Shown here piece by piece: positions 38,985 through 47,283 of a DNA stretch of 64,000 bases. The position numbers and the translations under genes were made by a program. The DNA lies in the NCBI RefSeq assembly GCF_027557445.1, contig NZ_CP106841.1, positions 124,001 to 188,000 on the forward strand, written 5' to 3'. The stretch comes from Paenalcaligenes faecalis (GTDB lineage Bacteria > Pseudomonadota > Gammaproteobacteria > Burkholderiales > Burkholderiaceae_B). A model generated the notes under the pieces. The model had not been told where the DNA came from. It ran no database searches and saw only the letters and a program-made list of their open reading frames with translations. The stretch's first letter is position 1. Each line of letters begins with the position of its first letter.

Positions 38985-39768
38985 CGGCAAAGCCCCCTCG
39001 CATTTTCTTAAACGCCCATGTCCCCACCAGCAACATCAGGGCCGCGCCCACACTATATAAACCCAATAAACCCCAATCGGGCGCACCCCCGTCTAATAAA
39101 ACCGTCCGCATTTGCTCAATAATAAGCGTCAGGGGGTTAAAAAGAAAAATATCTTGCAGGTGGTCAGGCAACATACTGGCAGGATAGAAAACCGGCGACA
39201 AAAACAACAAAATCATCGTAATCAATCCCATGATTTGGTTAATATCCCGAAAATACACCCCCAGCCCAGCTAATAAAAAGCTAATCCCCATTAACCAAAC
39301 AAGATAAGGCAATAAGACAAAAGGACTATAAAGCAAACCTAAAAGGGGAATAGTCTGATTAACTATGGCATAAAAGACAATTAGCACCACTAAACTAATA
39401 ATAAAGTGAAAAAGCGCGCTGCTTAAGGTCACGATAGGCAATAGTTGCAAGGGAAATACCACCCGTTTGACATAGCTACTGTTGCTCATCATCAATACCG
39501 GCGACCGGCTTAGGCATTCGGCAGCCAATCCATGAATAATAAGCCCCACAAATAGCTGTTGGGCATACTCAATCGGGCCGCCGTCCTGCCCCCAGCGGGC
39601 CTGAAAAATACCGCTAAACACGGCGGTATAGATCCCCAGCATTAACAGCGGGGTAATCAGCGCCCACAGTAGACCAATCGTAGAACCTTTATAGCGGCTG
39701 GCGATATCGCGCCAAGCCAAAGATCGTAGTAATCCACGGTGCCGCCAGAGTGAATAGAATGCTGACAT
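38974..39768 (-). CDS. wzm: polysaccharide ABC transporter permease (Wzm)
   Basis: A 264-residue ABC-2-type permease with six hydrophobic helices. YKGSTIGLLWALITPLLMLGIY and the LNPLTLIIEQMR-like segment (FNPLTLIIEQMRTVLLDG) are family marks. It pairs with the overlapping wzt gene to export the O-antigen or capsule glycan over the inner membrane. Confidence 0.93.
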   Translation of the reverse strand: MSAFYSLWRHRGLLRSLAWRDIASRYKGSTIGLLWALITPLLMLGIYTAVFSGIFQARWGQDGGPIEYAQQLFVGLIIHGLAAECLSRSPVLMMSNSSYVKRVVFPLQLLPIVTLSSALFHFIISLVVLIVFYAIVNQTIPLLGLLYSPFVLLPYLVWLMGISFLLAGLGVYFRDINQIMGLITMILLFLSPVFYPASMLPDHLQDIFLFNPLTLIIEQMRTVLLDGGAPDWGLLGLYSVGAALMLLVGTWAFKKMRGGFADVL

Positions 39769-39985
39769 AAATGCAGTCCAAAAAATGCGAACGAGCCATA
39801 GTTTAAATAGCTGTGGCTAAATTGGCTAGTTAACTAATGAGGTAGACCCAAACGAATAATCTGTTGTATGACAGCAACGTGTTAGTATAGGTTACGGTTG
39901 GTAAGTGTGCATTTAATAGATTTGTTAAATGCGTTAGGCTAAGGTGGAGTATTCAAGAATTATGCGTGTATTACCTGTTCTACTG

Positions 39986-40015
39986 TTGACACAGCATTAT
40001 TGTCTCGCTTATTCT
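39986..40015 (+). promoter_or_regulatory. putative strong promoter of the S-layer-like gene
   Basis: A consensus -35 TTGACA (39986-39991) and TATTCT (40010-40015) with an 18-base spacer lie about 100 bases upstream of the ATG. A long untranslated leader is common for abundant S-layer mRNAs. AGGAAAG immediately before the ATG is a good ribosome site. The rest of 39769-40116 shows no gene. Confidence 0.6.
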
Positions 40016-40116
40016 TGCGGCATGTTACTGCGGCTGGTCGCCAACGACGCGCGTCCACTTGGCCCAGTCCTAACATAACCATCGATGGGTATATCCCGTA
40101 ACATATAGGAAAGAAA

Positions 40117-43100
40117 ATGGCTAATATTTACACAGACATCAAACTGTTCGACGCCGAATACTACTTGGCAAACAACCCTGACGTTGCTGCTGCAATCGAA
40201 GGCACAGACATCACAGCCCAAGATCACTACTTTTTGCACGGTGCTGCTGAAAACCTAAACGGTGGTGCAGAAAACGGTTCCCGCGCTCCTAACTCCTGGT
40301 TTAATGCCGCTGAATACGTGGCACAGAACGCTGATCTAGCTGGTGTTGATGCCAACCTATTATTGGCTCATTTTGCCCTACACGGTGTTAACGAAGGCCG
40401 CGCTCCTAACGCAGCTACTGCTGGTGCAGATGGCAAAATCAAACCTGAGCTACTTGCTGACTACGTACATGCCGAAGGCAACGAAGACGTAAAAGCCGCT
40501 ATCGCTGAAATTACTGGTGCCCCTGTAGGTGCTGAACTAACTGCCGAGCAAGCCGCTATCGCTGCCCAGCACTTCTTTGCTTACGGCATCAACGAAGACC
40601 GTAAAGGCGGTATCGTTGATGTAATCACCGGTGAAGACGAAGGCGAAGGTTCCGAGGGTGATACTTTCACGCTCACTGTGGGTATCGACAACATTGTCGG
40701 TACGGCAGCTGATGAGGTGATTACCGCCCCGCTCGTCCAAAATTTTCTTGGCCAAATGGTCAACACGCTGGAATCTGGCGACAGAGTTGACGGCGGCGGC
40801 GGGTTCGACACCCTGAACGTCACGCTGACACATTCGCAGAGCTCGAATGTGAACGCCAGCGCACCCGCGATTTCTGCCACAGTGTCCAACGTTGAAGTGA
40901 TCAACATCCGCAATCAGTATGATGCTGATGACGGTGTGGTTAACCTTTCCAACATCGATGCCGAACTGCACAGCGGCGTTCAGCAGTACTGGAGTGACAA
41001 CAGCCGCTATGATCTTCAGATTGAAGACGTTCGTCAGTTGCCCGAAGAGCTGACCTTCGGTATGCGTCAGACTGACCCGGTAACGGCTGGTAATGAGGGT
41101 GCGGACTTCCGGGTATATTTTGATCCAGCACAACTGTCGGCTGACCGTAGCACCTCAGGCGATTCGAGCCTGACGCTCACGCTGGTGGATAACACGCCTG
41201 ATGCAGACGAACTGGCGGACTTCCCCGTCAACGGGATTGTGTTCAACCTGGGCGGCACCGAGTACACCGTGCAAACGGAAGGTGCCCTGGGCGCGACCTA
41301 TGCAGAATTCGCTGAAAACCTGCAAGCTGCGCTGGCTGCCGATCCTGATTTGGCCGACATCACGGTTACGCTGAACGACAACAACACCATTACGCTGGTC
41401 GATCCCGAAGGCGCCGCCTTCGAGGCAGTCGGTTATACGTGGGTAAACAACGTTGTGCCTTCTGACGGCAACCTCCAGTGGAACATGACGGTGGGTGCTG
41501 CTATTGAAGACGACCAGCCCATCACCACCGACGTGGTTCTTGATGCCGTTGGCCGCACCTCGCAAGGCGGCACGCTTGACATCGGCTCGATGGCGGATGG
41601 CGGCGTTGAAGTGTTCAACGTGTCCGTGGATCGCGATAGCTGGGTTACTGCACTTGAGTCGCGTGAAGACTTCGGCGCGGGCGACCGTCACCTGGAAACC
41701 GTTACGCTCACCAGCATCGGCGCCAATGGCGACGTGGCGATTGGTGCCGCTGTTGCTGCTGATGTCACCGGCGCGCTGGACGACCGTGTTGTAAATGGCC
41801 TGACCGACGTTCGTGAAGTGCTGAACCAAGGCTTCGCTGGCGACATGTCTTACGGCGTGAACTTGACTAACGATTCCATCAGCCGGTACCTGGACGATGC
41901 TGAAGAGGCAGTCCAGTTCACGTATGAAGGCGGCGATGGCAACGACAACGTCACGATCATTGAAACAGGCGCACTCTCCGGTGATGATGATTTCGCCATG
42001 AGCGTGGATCTGGGTGCGGGCGACGACCGCCTGAACCTGAGCGTCGCTAACGTCAGCAATGTGACGGTTGATGGCGGCGAAGGCAACAACACGATCGCTG
42101 TGGCCAGCAGCCATGGTATCGACGCCGACACTACGTTTGCTGAGTTCGCGAACTTCCAGACGTATGAAGTGGAAGGTGCAGGCAGCAGCCACAACTTTGA
42201 GTCGATGCAAGGTGTAACGGCTATCAACGTTGCAACTGTAGGAGTCGCAAGCACATCGCTTACCAACGTCGCACCTGATGCTGACGTCGTGATTACCGGC
42301 AAGAACCAGACGCTGGATACCAACAGCAACGCAGCCCAAACGTTCGGCACTATCGCAATTGACAGCGATGCGGTGTTGGGCGGTGACAATACCTTGCGCG
42401 TTACGCTGCAAAACACGGCTCGTTTGGATCAAGTCCTCTACGTTGACGAACTGGTCATTGGCGACTCCGATGGTGACGTGGATGCCATTCGTACGCTGGA
42501 TCTCGTGTCGGCTGGTTCACGCAACACATTCAACGTAGTCGATGATCTCAGCGCCGCTCTGGTCAATACCTTCAACTTGACCGGTACGCAAGACCTCTTT
42601 GTGGATATTAGCGCCGCAGCGAACTCCACGGCAGCAGCAGCTGCTCAGCGTGACGCCTTGGTGGTCGACGGTTCCGAGCTCGGTGGTACGCTGGATCTGG
42701 ATATCGCTGGTGCCATCGTCAGCAGCATTAACGGTGCCAGCAAGACTGTCACCCTGACGGGTACAGGCAGCGACGAAGACGTTCTTGGTCTCGACGGAGT
42801 GCTTGCTGTAACCAACAACACGACCGTCAGCGCGTTTGAGACGGTGGAGTTCTGGAATGCAGCAGGTACAGTAAACGTTAGCAACTTCAACGGTGTTGGT
42901 CTGTATGCCATTGAGAGCACCACAGCTGCTGGCCTTGAAATGTCCGGCATGAAGGGCAACGAGAAGGTGTGGGCGGATGCCGACGCCGTTCTCGGCACTT
43001 TGACCTTCGTTGCTGCCGCCGAAGCGACTACCAACGTGCTCGATATCGAGTTCGTAACGGATCAGGTTACAACAACAGTTGACGTCGAAGCGCAAGCTTT

Positions 43101-43749
43101 CCGCACGATCCAACTGGATCTTGGCGGTGACGAGTTTGCGAACGTTTACATGGTTAACCTGACTCTTCTTGACGACAACGGTGATCCAGCACCCGCCGTC
43201 CCCGGTGCGGGCGACTACGACGATATGTACGCACGTACGCTCGTGGTAACTGGCGGCGGTGATAACGGCGTTGGCGCTGTGGACTCTGTTGACCTTGGGG
43301 ATTTGGTCAACGTCTACACGACTATCGACCTCTCCGGCTACGTGGGTACCATTGCCGCGTTCGATCTGGACACTAGCATCGTTGCTGGCCGTAACGTAGT
43401 CATTGAGTTGAATGGTTACGGTGCTACCATTGACGAGTCTGTCGCTACAGACAACATCGTGACCTACGTGATCGCGGAAGCTGTCGGTGGCGCATGGGAT
43501 GATGCCGCTTCCGCTTACCAGAACGTGGTCTCGATCAATGGCTTCGACCTGGGTGGAACTTCCGCTCTGCAAGATGTTTCTGTCTTGGACGTCCAGGCAT
43601 TGGGAATTAGTCAGTTGAGCGACTTCGTTTATGACCTTTCAGGTGGAAATCTCGTCCTCACGGATGCGGATAATACCTTTGCGATTGAGCTTGTAGGTGT
43701 AACGGATACGCTCGATCTGTCTAACGAGAACTTCATCTTCGCCGCCTAA
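40117..43749 (+). CDS. chimeric S-layer-like secreted protein (host N-terminus, element passenger)
   Basis: A 1210-residue Thr/Asp/Asn/Ala-rich, Cys-free secreted protein. The first ~170 residues hold repeats of a YYLANNPDVAAA...HGxxEGRAPN type, also found at the start of the protein at 55843. From TFTLTVGIDNIVGTAADEVI onward it is a beta-rich S-layer/RTX-like passenger ending in NFIFAA, suited to a C-terminal type I secretion signal. Leu codons are CTA/TTA/TTG up to codon 184, then almost all CTG/CTC/CTT, and the base composition becomes richer in G+C. The switch falls on the 9-base sequence CGCTCACTG (40670-40678), repeated at 55291. It is probably exported by the T1SS at 23.3-27.8 kb. Confidence 0.88.
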   Translation: MANIYTDIKLFDAEYYLANNPDVAAAIEGTDITAQDHYFLHGAAENLNGGAENGSRAPNSWFNAAEYVAQNADLAGVDANLLLAHFALHGVNEGRAPNAATAGADGKIKPELLADYVHAEGNEDVKAAIAEITGAPVGAELTAEQAAIAAQHFFAYGINEDRKGGIVDVITGEDEGEGSEGDTFTLTVGIDNIVGTAADEVITAPLVQNFLGQMVNTLESGDRVDGGGGFDTLNVTLTHSQSSNVNASAPAISATVSNVEVINIRNQYDADDGVVNLSNIDAELHSGVQQYWSDNSRYDLQIEDVRQLPEELTFGMRQTDPVTAGNEGADFRVYFDPAQLSADRSTSGDSSLTLTLVDNTPDADELADFPVNGIVFNLGGTEYTVQTEGALGATYAEFAENLQAALAADPDLADITVTLNDNNTITLVDPEGAAFEAVGYTWVNNVVPSDGNLQWNMTVGAAIEDDQPITTDVVLDAVGRTSQGGTLDIGSMADGGVEVFNVSVDRDSWVTALESREDFGAGDRHLETVTLTSIGANGDVAIGAAVAADVTGALDDRVVNGLTDVREVLNQGFAGDMSYGVNLTNDSISRYLDDAEEAVQFTYEGGDGNDNVTIIETGALSGDDDFAMSVDLGAGDDRLNLSVANVSNVTVDGGEGNNTIAVASSHGIDADTTFAEFANFQTYEVEGAGSSHNFESMQGVTAINVATVGVASTSLTNVAPDADVVITGKNQTLDTNSNAAQTFGTIAIDSDAVLGGDNTLRVTLQNTARLDQVLYVDELVIGDSDGDVDAIRTLDLVSAGSRNTFNVVDDLSAALVNTFNLTGTQDLFVDISAAANSTAAAAAQRDALVVDGSELGGTLDLDIAGAIVSSINGASKTVTLTGTGSDEDVLGLDGVLAVTNNTTVSAFETVEFWNAAGTVNVSNFNGVGLYAIESTTAAGLEMSGMKGNEKVWADADAVLGTLTFVAAAEATTNVLDIEFVTDQVTTTVDVEAQAFRTIQLDLGGDEFANVYMVNLTLLDDNGDPAPAVPGAGDYDDMYARTLVVTGGGDNGVGAVDSVDLGDLVNVYTTIDLSGYVGTIAAFDLDTSIVAGRNVVIELNGYGATIDESVATDNIVTYVIAEAVGGAWDDAASAYQNVVSINGFDLGGTSALQDVSVLDVQALGISQLSDFVYDLSGGNLVLTDADNTFAIELVGVTDTLDLSNENFIFAA
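40670..40678 (+). other. putative left attachment core (attL) inside the S-layer-like gene
   Basis: CGCTCACTG at 40670-40678 is identical to 55291-55299 and occupies the same codon phase (xCG CTC ACT G) at both places. It is exactly where codon usage changes. Nine bases fits the core of a tyrosine-integrase site, though short identity alone is weak. Confidence 0.6.
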
Positions 43750-43790
43750 GCGAATCTGAGTTTTCGGGGAACCTCGGTTCCTGTTTGTAA

Positions 43791-43822
43791 GGGACCGCGC
43801 CTGAGGGTGCGGCCCCTTTTTT
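43791..43822 (+). terminator. terminator after the S-layer-like gene
   Basis: GGGACCGC (43791-43798) pairs with GCGGCCCC (43809-43816) with one A-C mismatch, followed by six T. It lies between the passenger and sapC genes, so sapC would receive only read-through transcription. Confidence 0.75.
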
Positions 43823-43845
43823 CCTCATGTAACCGGAAGACTTTT

Positions 43846-44619
43846 ATGTTCCAGAAGCTAGTCCCTTTGAATCTCGATGCGCACCGTAATCTGCGCTTTA
43901 ATGCGAAGCAGAGCTACAGCTTCGCCTCGAAGCTGATGGTGAGCCCCGTGGTGGCGGCCGAAGCGGGACACATTGCGCGGGAGTACGTGTTGGTGTTTGC
44001 CCGCAAGGCAGAGAGTCTGCCGCTGGCGCTGCTGGGTGTGGATAAGGATAAAAACGCGTATGTCGCAGAGAATGGCTCATGGCAGTCTCGCTATATACCG
44101 GCGCATGTTCGTCGCTATCCGTTCATGCTGGCAGATTCGGCGGAGAATCCTTCGGAGCCAGGTAATCGCAGTTTCACCGTCATGATCGATGCCGAAGCGC
44201 CTCACTTTGTTGAGTCGGGTGCAGAGCCTTTATTCGATGAGAAGGGCAGTCCGGCAGCAGTGTTGCAACGCGTTCAAGAGGCGCTTAGCAATTTGCAGCG
44301 TGATCAGTTACGGACGTTGAAACTGGTGGCACAGTTGGATTCAGCAGGTGTGCTCGAAGAGCAGGCACTGCGGGTTCAGCCCAAGCAGGGTGAACCGTTT
44401 GCGCTAAAGGGCATGCGTGTGATCAATCCCAAGCGCTTTGCTGAGCTGGCCGCTGAGACGTTGTATGAACTGCACCGAAGCGGCGCTCTGTCGCTGGCTC
44501 ATGCTCACTTCATGTCGCTGAGCAACCTAACCGACAGCCTGCTGATGCCAGGCGACGCGTCTGACACCTTGCCTGGCTTTGACATGGACGGGACGATCAG
44601 TTTTGGCGGGCTGAACTGA
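43846..44619 (+). CDS. SapC-family protein, element copy 1
   Basis: A 257-residue SapC-family protein (the family named after the Campylobacter fetus S-layer locus). It begins MFQKLVPLNLDAHRNLRF, the typical opening, and ends DGTISFGGLN. I start at this ATG; a GTG upstream lies inside the terminator stem. The biochemical role of the family is not established; linkage suggests help in S-layer secretion or assembly. Codon use is CTG-rich like the passenger domain just upstream, so the two probably travelled together. Confidence 0.85.
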   Translation: MFQKLVPLNLDAHRNLRFNAKQSYSFASKLMVSPVVAAEAGHIAREYVLVFARKAESLPLALLGVDKDKNAYVAENGSWQSRYIPAHVRRYPFMLADSAENPSEPGNRSFTVMIDAEAPHFVESGAEPLFDEKGSPAAVLQRVQEALSNLQRDQLRTLKLVAQLDSAGVLEEQALRVQPKQGEPFALKGMRVINPKRFAELAAETLYELHRSGALSLAHAHFMSLSNLTDSLLMPGDASDTLPGFDMDGTISFGGLN

Positions 44620-44776
44620 TGATTCCCGGATGCAGAGACGTAGCACAAAGGCGGTAACGCCTTGTGAAACGAAAGATGAAGCGGCGGGATCTATTCTGAA
44701 GCGCTGTCGAATGAAGTCAGAACAGACATTTTGAGTTTCAGCGCAAATGGAATGATGTAGTTGCTTCAGGATGAAG

Positions 44777-44797
44777 AGCCCCGTTCGCGGGGCTTTT
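44777..44797 (+). terminator. intrinsic terminator downstream of the first SapC gene
   Basis: A seven-base stem AGCCCCG/CGGGGCT closed by a TTCG loop and followed by TTTT. Confidence 0.85.
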
Positions 44798-45246
44798 CCA
44801 CGTGCAGACACTGGAGTGATTCTCATTCGTTTTATGTGTGCGACCATTGCGGAAGCTGATTGGGCAGGACGATGCGCCGTAGAGAGACCAGCCTGCGAAC
44901 TGTCGATGTTGCGGGCGAGGCGAGGCGCCAGCCGCGCAGGTGCCGCCAGGCACCGAAGAGCACCCGAAGGGCTGTGCAGGCCAGGCGGCCGGAACAGCAT
45001 CCAGCCCCCAAGGCTGGATGTGCCCCGTGGGGGGAGCCGGCAAAGGGAGAATCCTCTCGGATAACTATGTAAAGTTTTCCGACTAGCCCAAACAGAAAAG
45101 GTCATTTCCTCAGAGACGTACGGGGCTAAGCCCTGAAAACGCCAAAAAACGACCAAGAAAGTTGTGCTAGTCGGTGCAAGGTAGGCGTGAAACGGTGAAA
45201 AATAGGGAGGTGTTACTTCGTTTTGAATCGACCGCCCAGCAAAAAT

Positions 45247-45275
45247 AGCCTCACTCAATTAGGTGGGGCTTTTTT
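45247..45275 (+). terminator. intrinsic terminator
   Basis: AGCCTCAC pairs with GTGGGGCT over eight bases including one G-T pair, followed by TTTTTT. No gene is recognised directly upstream. Confidence 0.75.
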
Positions 45276-45335
45276 GCGTCTGGGACAATGGCATCGACCT
45301 AAAATTTAGCCTAAAGTCCGTTTTTTCCTTGCGTG

Positions 45336-45352
45336 CCTATACGTCACATAGG
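45336..45352 (+). promoter_or_regulatory. element-type TATAC promoter/operator motif, copy 1
   Basis: CCTAT ACGTCAC ATAGG: inverted 5-base arms around a TATACG core. Related motifs precede other genes of the element (46609, 51109, 53003, 53707). An IS3 remnant now separates this copy from the second SapC gene. Confidence 0.45.
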
Positions 45353-45353
45353 G

Positions 45354-45548
45354 CAGCAATTTGCTGCCTCCTTTGTGGAAAGCCTGAATGGTAAATTTAG
45401 GAATGAGTGTTTGAACTTACACTGGTTCAGAACGATTAACGAAGCTCGCTATGAAATCGAGCAATGGCAACGCCATTACAACGACGAAAGACCACATAGC
45501 GCCTTAAACTACTTGCCACCGGCAATTTATGCAAAACAGGTGGCATAA
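45354..45548 (+). pseudogene. IS3-family transposase C-terminal fragment
   Basis: About 64 residues matching the end of the IS3-family OrfB integrase core: FVESLNGKFRNECLN with the catalytic Glu region, EQWQRHYNDERPHSALNYL and the terminal PPAIYAKQVA. The N-terminus, the DD part of the DDE triad and OrfA are missing, so it is dead. It marks a former insertion between the promoter-like motif at 45336 and the second SapC gene. Confidence 0.9.
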
Positions 45549-45646
45549 TAGCTAAAATCTCATCGAACTACTGGTATTAATTTAGGGGGAAGGTCACCTT
45601 TATGCGTGTCATAGGTGTTTTCTCTCACTACAAGGAGTAAGTAAAT

Positions 45647-46447
45647 ATGCCACCCTCTTTTACAGCCCTCTCGCCGTCTCAGCATAAGCTCCACGGCTGG
45701 CTCCCTCGCGAGGCTTACCATTTCGCGAAAGATGAAAAAATCGCCCCGATTTTACTGGCGGAATTAAGCCATGCCTTGCCGCATTACCTGCTAGGCTTTG
45801 TTCAGCAAGGCGAGCAGTTTCAGTTGGTGGCTTTGCTCACCTTAGGCGGGAAAAATCTCTACCTTAACGTAGATGGTAAGTGGCTAGGGGATTACGTGCC
45901 CGCGGCTTTTCGAGGTTTCCCCTTTGCCTTTGCGGTAGGTAACACCGCCGACGAACGCATATTGTGTATTAATGACGCGCATTTAAGCACAGGGCCTGAG
46001 GCGCAGCCGCTGTTTAATACCGATGGCACGCCGAGTCAAGCACTTGTGGAAATGCAAGAGTTCTTGCTACAGACCGATAACAACCGCACCGCCACTCAAG
46101 CCGCGGTGAATGCGCTCAGTGAAGCCGGTTTATTGATGGAGTGGGAGTTAATCATCCCTCAGACCAAAGAGCCAACGGAAGACCAAACGCGCCAACCCGT
46201 CAACATTGAGGGAATGTACCGAATCGATGAGGCCAAGCTCGCTCAAATCGATGCAGAGACCTTTTCTCGTCTCATGCAAACGGGCGCGATGCCGATGGCC
46301 TACGCCCAGTTGTTTTCTATGCAGCAAGCCAATCAGCTCACGATGCGAGCGGAGTATGCGGCGAATCACGAAGGGTTGGATGAGGTGGACGACATGGACG
46401 AGCTCTTTGGTGAAAAAGAAGAAACGATACGCTTCGATTTCAACTAG
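45647..46447 (+). CDS. SapC-family protein, copy 2
   Basis: A 266-residue SapC-family homolog. YLLGFVQQGEQFQLVALLTLGGKNLYLN, GKWLGDYVPAAFRGFPFAF and the terminal EETIRFDFN align with the other two copies. An AAGGAG site sits about 11 bases before the ATG. Its Leu codons are mixed, unlike the CTG-rich first copy, so the two have different histories. No passenger gene lies next to it; it may be left from an earlier cassette (inference). Confidence 0.82.
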   Translation: MPPSFTALSPSQHKLHGWLPREAYHFAKDEKIAPILLAELSHALPHYLLGFVQQGEQFQLVALLTLGGKNLYLNVDGKWLGDYVPAAFRGFPFAFAVGNTADERILCINDAHLSTGPEAQPLFNTDGTPSQALVEMQEFLLQTDNNRTATQAAVNALSEAGLLMEWELIIPQTKEPTEDQTRQPVNIEGMYRIDEAKLAQIDAETFSRLMQTGAMPMAYAQLFSMQQANQLTMRAEYAANHEGLDEVDDMDELFGEKEETIRFDFN

Positions 46448-46610
46448 GCTGCCACCACCGCCTGTCCTCATCTTGCTGACGGGAAGAAAAACCGAGGTGC
46501 ATCTTGCGCAGCAAGATCACCGCGGGCTTGCCCGTGGTGATGCTTGTCGCGCTTTCAAAAAACTTGTTAACACGTCAGCTTCCAACAAGAGGCCGTTTTA
46601 ATTCGTTGCC

Positions 46611-46733
46611 TATACATACCATGGAGTTTGGAATAGCTCCATAAATGAAAGTGTGTCTAGTAAAAAGGGGTTGGTTTAGTAAATGACCATCATGCCCCCT
46701 TTATAGCGCCTAACTTCGGTTGGGCGCTTTTTT
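46611..46733 (+). ncRNA. candidate short transcript between sapC2 and the repeat array
   Basis: A TATACAT -10-like core (46611-46617) in the element-type promoter context is followed by an ATGGAG/CTCCAT stem (46621-46642) and, about 90 bases on, a strong terminator (46705-46733). There is no open reading frame with an RBS in between. The layout suggests an RNA of roughly 105-115 bases. Function unknown. Confidence 0.4.
46705..46733 (+). terminator. strong intrinsic terminator
   Basis: Ten-base stem AGCGCCTAAC/GTTGGGCGCT (one T-G pair), TTCG loop, six T. Confidence 0.88.
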
Positions 46734-46907
46734 GTGCCTGGTACTTCTGATTCAAGCCCAGAACGGATTTGGAAGAAAAACCCTCCGCTATTCCGAACAC
46801 TTCTAAAAGACCGATTCACCCACCGACGCGTCAATGACCTCCCTCGCTAAAACGAAGTCCGTGACGCGGCGCCCGCAGGGTGCTGCGACAAGGACGCCAG
46901 TGAACTT

Positions 46908-47087
46908 GGATAACTAGGATAACTAGGATAACTAGGATAACTAGGATAACTAGGATAACTAGGATAACTAGGATAACTAGGTTAACTAGGATAACTAGGA
47001 TAACTAGGTTAACTAGGATAACTAGGATAACTAGGATAACTAGGATAACTAGGATAACTAGGATAACTAGGATAACTAGGTTAATCT
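46908..47087. repeat. 9-bp tandem repeat array (GGATAACTA x about 19)
   Basis: Nineteen uninterrupted 9-base units of GGATAACTA, with units 9 and 12 reading GGTTAACTA and a decayed twentieth (GGTTAATCT). It lies about 200 bp beyond the 3' end of the HUH replication gene. No spacers, so not CRISPR. Possible roles are an iteron-like origin, a partition or incompatibility site, or a simple expandable repeat. Confidence 0.95.
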
Positions 47088-47231
47088 TTCGGGGATTTCA
47101 CTTTTTTCTGAGATGTGTCTTATGGCGGTAGGGGCTTCAACCCAAGAAAATGACCTTAATCCTTGTTATTCAAGACTTAAAACAGGCAGTAATGCCCTAA
47201 ATTGATGAAATAAAAAGCGAACGCCCAGCAG

Positions 47232-47253
47232 AAAAAGCCTCATCAAGGAGGCT
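47232..47253 (-). terminator. terminator of the replication gene
   Basis: On the minus strand AGCCTC CTTGAT GAGGCT followed by TTTTT, about 30 bases past the rep stop. Confidence 0.8.
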
Positions 47254-47283
47254 AGGGTTTATTTGGGCTACGAGCGGCGTTTT

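Larger units (their letters stand above)
44620..45353 (+). other. non-coding stretch of the element with several hairpins
   Basis: No convincing gene. It holds a terminator (44777-44797), a G+C-rich block (44880-45040) with a perfect 9-base stem CATCCAGCC/GGCTGGATG (44998-45020), and a second terminator (45247-45275). The short open frames here have no RBS or recognisable product and mirror each other on opposite strands, as expected in G+C-rich DNA. Confidence 0.6.

Noticed and set aside
40600-40700. tRNA gene as attachment site of the island
   Set aside because: No tRNA-like sequence was recognised at either end. The only shared sequence is the 9-base core inside the protein gene.
41155-42432. 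Long minus-strand open frame (425 codons) opposite the S-layer-like gene
   Set aside because: It mirrors the codon pattern of the plus-strand gene in G+C-rich DNA, is low in typical protein features and has no RBS. Another lies at 42517-43572 for the same reason.
44527-45258. Minus-strand frame of 243 codons over the SapC 3' end
   Set aside because: It crosses a terminator and the known SapC gene antisense, and has no recognisable domain.
46908-47087. Repeat array as CRISPR
   Set aside because: The units are 9 bases and directly abutting, with no spacers and no cas genes.
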